Positions 62,632-64,000 of a stretch of 64,000 nt of DNA are shown in pieces. A program made the translations under genes and the position numbers. The stretch is taken from NCBI GenBank assembly GCA_938039145.1, contig CALHVG010000036.1:1-64000 (forward strand), read 5' to 3'. The notes beneath the pieces were generated by a model, which saw only the letters and a list, made by a program, of their open reading frames with translations, did no database searches and was not told where the DNA came from. Source of the DNA: an uncultured Treponema sp. (GTDB taxonomy: Bacteria; Spirochaetota; Spirochaetia; Treponematales; Treponemataceae). Every line of letters starts with the position of its first letter. Within the stretch, counting starts at the first letter, position 1.

Positions 62632-63362
62632 TTTTCCTCCTAATAAAAACTTTTGCAGGAAACTTCAGTGTCCTAAAAGTTTTCAGCCGTGCGCGAGAGC
62701 GCACAAGTTAAATATACAAGTTTGCGATTGAGCAAACTTGAGTAACTCAAAGACGTGCCGTTTATACGCTTTGAGTTTACACTCCCAACTTTACGTTTTT
62801 TGCAGACTCTTAATAAAAACTGCTTTTAGCGGCTTCAAAATCTTTTCGCAAATTTAAATTCACTGGCAAACATATTCGTCCATGCAATTGCGCAGAATTA
62901 TCAGCCACTATCATTCTATGAAATATCCCGATATATTTCTACAAGCAGTATTTTTATTCACAAAAGATTTTCACAAAATCGACTTAAAATTGTAGCCGGA
63001 GTGTTTTTTTCAGGGCGATCACGGTGTAAAGCGGCGGACGGACGGCGGTGAAAACCGGATTTTACAAGTTTGCGTTTAGCAAACTTGCGTAAAAGATCGT
63101 ATGTCGAGTTTCTTTATTTTTATAAATACCGTATATAACTTACCTAAAGAATTACAATGCATGAACAAATCGGGATTCCAAAGGGCGGCAGTCCTTTGGT
63201 CGTGCCCAAGGAAGGTGGGTCAAGGGAGGAAAACTGCGGGCTTCGAACTCCGAGCTGGTTTCCTCCCTTGGTATCCCCTTTATTTTAATTTTCTTTTCTT
63301 CATGCTAGAATCAAAAAAAAACGGTTCACATCCGAAAACATCGCATTACGGGGAGGCATTCG
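62632..63362. repeat. 731-bp palindrome-rich gap
   Basis: No supported gene. Hairpins: AAAACTTTT/AAAAGTTTT near 62645-62680; GTGCGC-gaga-GCGCAC near 62688; CAAGTTTGC/GCAAACTTG at 62717-62740 and again, with a different loop, at 63065-63087; ACTCAAAG/CTTTGAGT near 62744-62776; and the structured element 63171-63280. 62800-62990 shows nothing. GGGGAGG near 63350 is the ribosome site of the edge gene. Confidence 0.6.
63171..63280. repeat. Folded element of about 110 bp, possible small structured RNA
   Basis: CCAAAGG (63178-63184) pairs with CCTTTGG (63193-63199); a perfect 12-bp stem joins 63221-63232 (CAAGGGAGGAAA) and 63259-63270 (TTTCCTCCCTTG); an outer GGGAT-CCAA/TTGG-ATCCC pairing near 63172 and 63267 competes with the first. 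A T-rich run follows. It does not fit a tRNA. Confidence 0.4.
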
Positions 63363-64000
63363 TTGCGCACAAAAAAATGGTATGAAAGTTTGGATTTTTA
63401 CAGGCTCACCGGAATCGTTCTTCTTTGGATTTCCGCATGGCTTTTTATGATGCCTCATGAATCTGAAGTAAACGCACCTTTCTTTGATAACGCTTGGGGC
63501 GCGTTTTTCTCCGCATTCGGGATTCATAAAAATGAAGTTTCCGCAATCCAACAGTCTCCCGACCTTATGACCGCTCTTGCGTCGGTCTTTCTGATGATTT
63601 TCCTTCAACTTAGGGGGATTTTCCGTGTTGCGATTGTGCAAAAACAAGACGAAAATCAAAAAGATTCCGTCTTGCTTTTTACGTTACTGAATCTTTTTTC
63701 GATAATCGTGCATTCGCTTTTCTTTGCCGTTGTTTTCAAGATGTTCTTTTTTCCGAACGGCGGAACGACTGCGAGCGTCTATGCGGCAATGAAAGAAAAT
63801 ATCGGAATAACGGTTTTTGCCGCGTGCTGCATAACGGGAATAATCCTTGGAGTTCCTAGCATCTCGCGCCTTCTTATTGTGCTTCTTTTTTGCGTCGGAA
63901 TATTCAAAAATATTTCTACGGTGAGCCGGATTATGGGAACGACCGGTTTTGTTGCCGCAATTTTATCCGTTTTGGGATTTTTCCTTGAATTTTCTGCAGG
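63363..64000 (+). CDS. Multi-spanning membrane protein, 3' end cut by window edge
   Basis: Open to the window edge, at least 212 residues. TTG start at 63363 with GGGGAGG 6 nt upstream; no earlier in-frame start fits. Begins MRTKKWYESLDFYRLTG, then a membrane helix (IVLLWISAWLFMM), an outside-type loop, and further hydrophobic helices at about 70-85, 103-128, 150-185 and 195-212. No family recognised; transporter or sensor cannot be judged from the visible part. A possible -10 (TGCTAGAAT) lies near 63303. Confidence 0.75.
   Translation, partial: MRTKKWYESLDFYRLTGIVLLWISAWLFMMPHESEVNAPFFDNAWGAFFSAFGIHKNEVSAIQQSPDLMTALASVFLMIFLQLRGIFRVAIVQKQDENQKDSVLLFTLLNLFSIIVHSLFFAVVFKMFFFPNGGTTASVYAAMKENIGITVFAACCITGIILGVPSISRLLIVLLFCVGIFKNISTVSRIMGTTGFVAAILSVLGFFLEFSA

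Noticed and set aside
63215..63255. TTCGAA-containing segment that looks like a tRNA T-arm
   Set aside because: No matching acceptor, D or anticodon arms; the surroundings form a long perfect hairpin instead.
63101..63385. 94-residue frame before the right-edge gene
   Set aside because: Runs through the hairpin element and into the ribosome site of the edge gene; no ribosome site of its own.

Overview
The window reads as a spirochaete chromosome, most likely a host-associated Treponema. The evidence is a homologue of the T. pallidum adhesin Tp0751 (pallilysin), a short alanyl-tRNA synthetase of the spirochaetal type, a 1597-residue coiled-coil protein of the kind found in spirochaetes, a two-headed CoA-dehydratase activase typical of anaerobes, and many secreted TPR proteins and lipoproteins. 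Almost all of it is core chromosome with short gaps. No rRNA, tRNA, CRISPR array, insertion sequence or prophage was recognised.

Layout. 1-1479 is the 3' part of a chemoreceptor, followed by a dense block of palindromes (1480-2138). 2139-6187 holds an M24 peptidase, a YfcE-like phosphodiesterase and the lysine pair dapA-asd. 6188-6671 is a structured intergenic repeat. 6672-11139 has a lipoprotein, a DUF308 membrane protein, a ThyX-like protein of unknown role and a Rel (p)ppGpp synthetase with a degenerate hydrolase. 11224-15380 is a leftward run (hydrolase-like protein, U32 protein, probable barrel, phosphoesterase lipoprotein) that starts at a compact divergent promoter shared with metA. 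15427-18724 has metA, a zinc-ribbon membrane protein and groEL. 19192-26461 is addB-addA-rluA. 26548-33686 has the pallilysin-like protein, alaS, a SurA-like chaperone, nusB and a TPR lipoprotein. groES lies alone at 33787-34059.

34457-35339 carries an RpoS-like sigma factor behind a consensus-perfect sigma-54 promoter, which suggests an RpoN-to-RpoS cascade like that of Borrelia. Converging on it and overlapping its end is the dnaE-yggT-recG run (35245-41943). 42455-46924 is the giant activase. 47030-52993 is a three-gene secreted cluster (exported protein, large TPR protein, probable outer-membrane barrel). 53065-60204 has a HAD phosphatase, the coiled-coil giant and yifB. 60465-61051 is a toxin-antitoxin pair between identical 41-bp direct repeats. 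61231-62631 is an NSS-family transporter. A palindrome-rich gap then leads to a membrane protein running off the right edge at 64000.

Two themes recur. Several genes appear to be leaderless, with a -10 box 6-9 nt before the start codon and no ribosome site (metA, its divergent neighbour, the Tp0751-like gene, alaS, the toxin). Intergenic gaps are repeatedly filled with related hairpin-rich repeats. Three proteins keep a recognisable fold but have lost signature catalytic residues: the Rel hydrolase domain, the hydrolase-like protein, and the ThyX-like protein.
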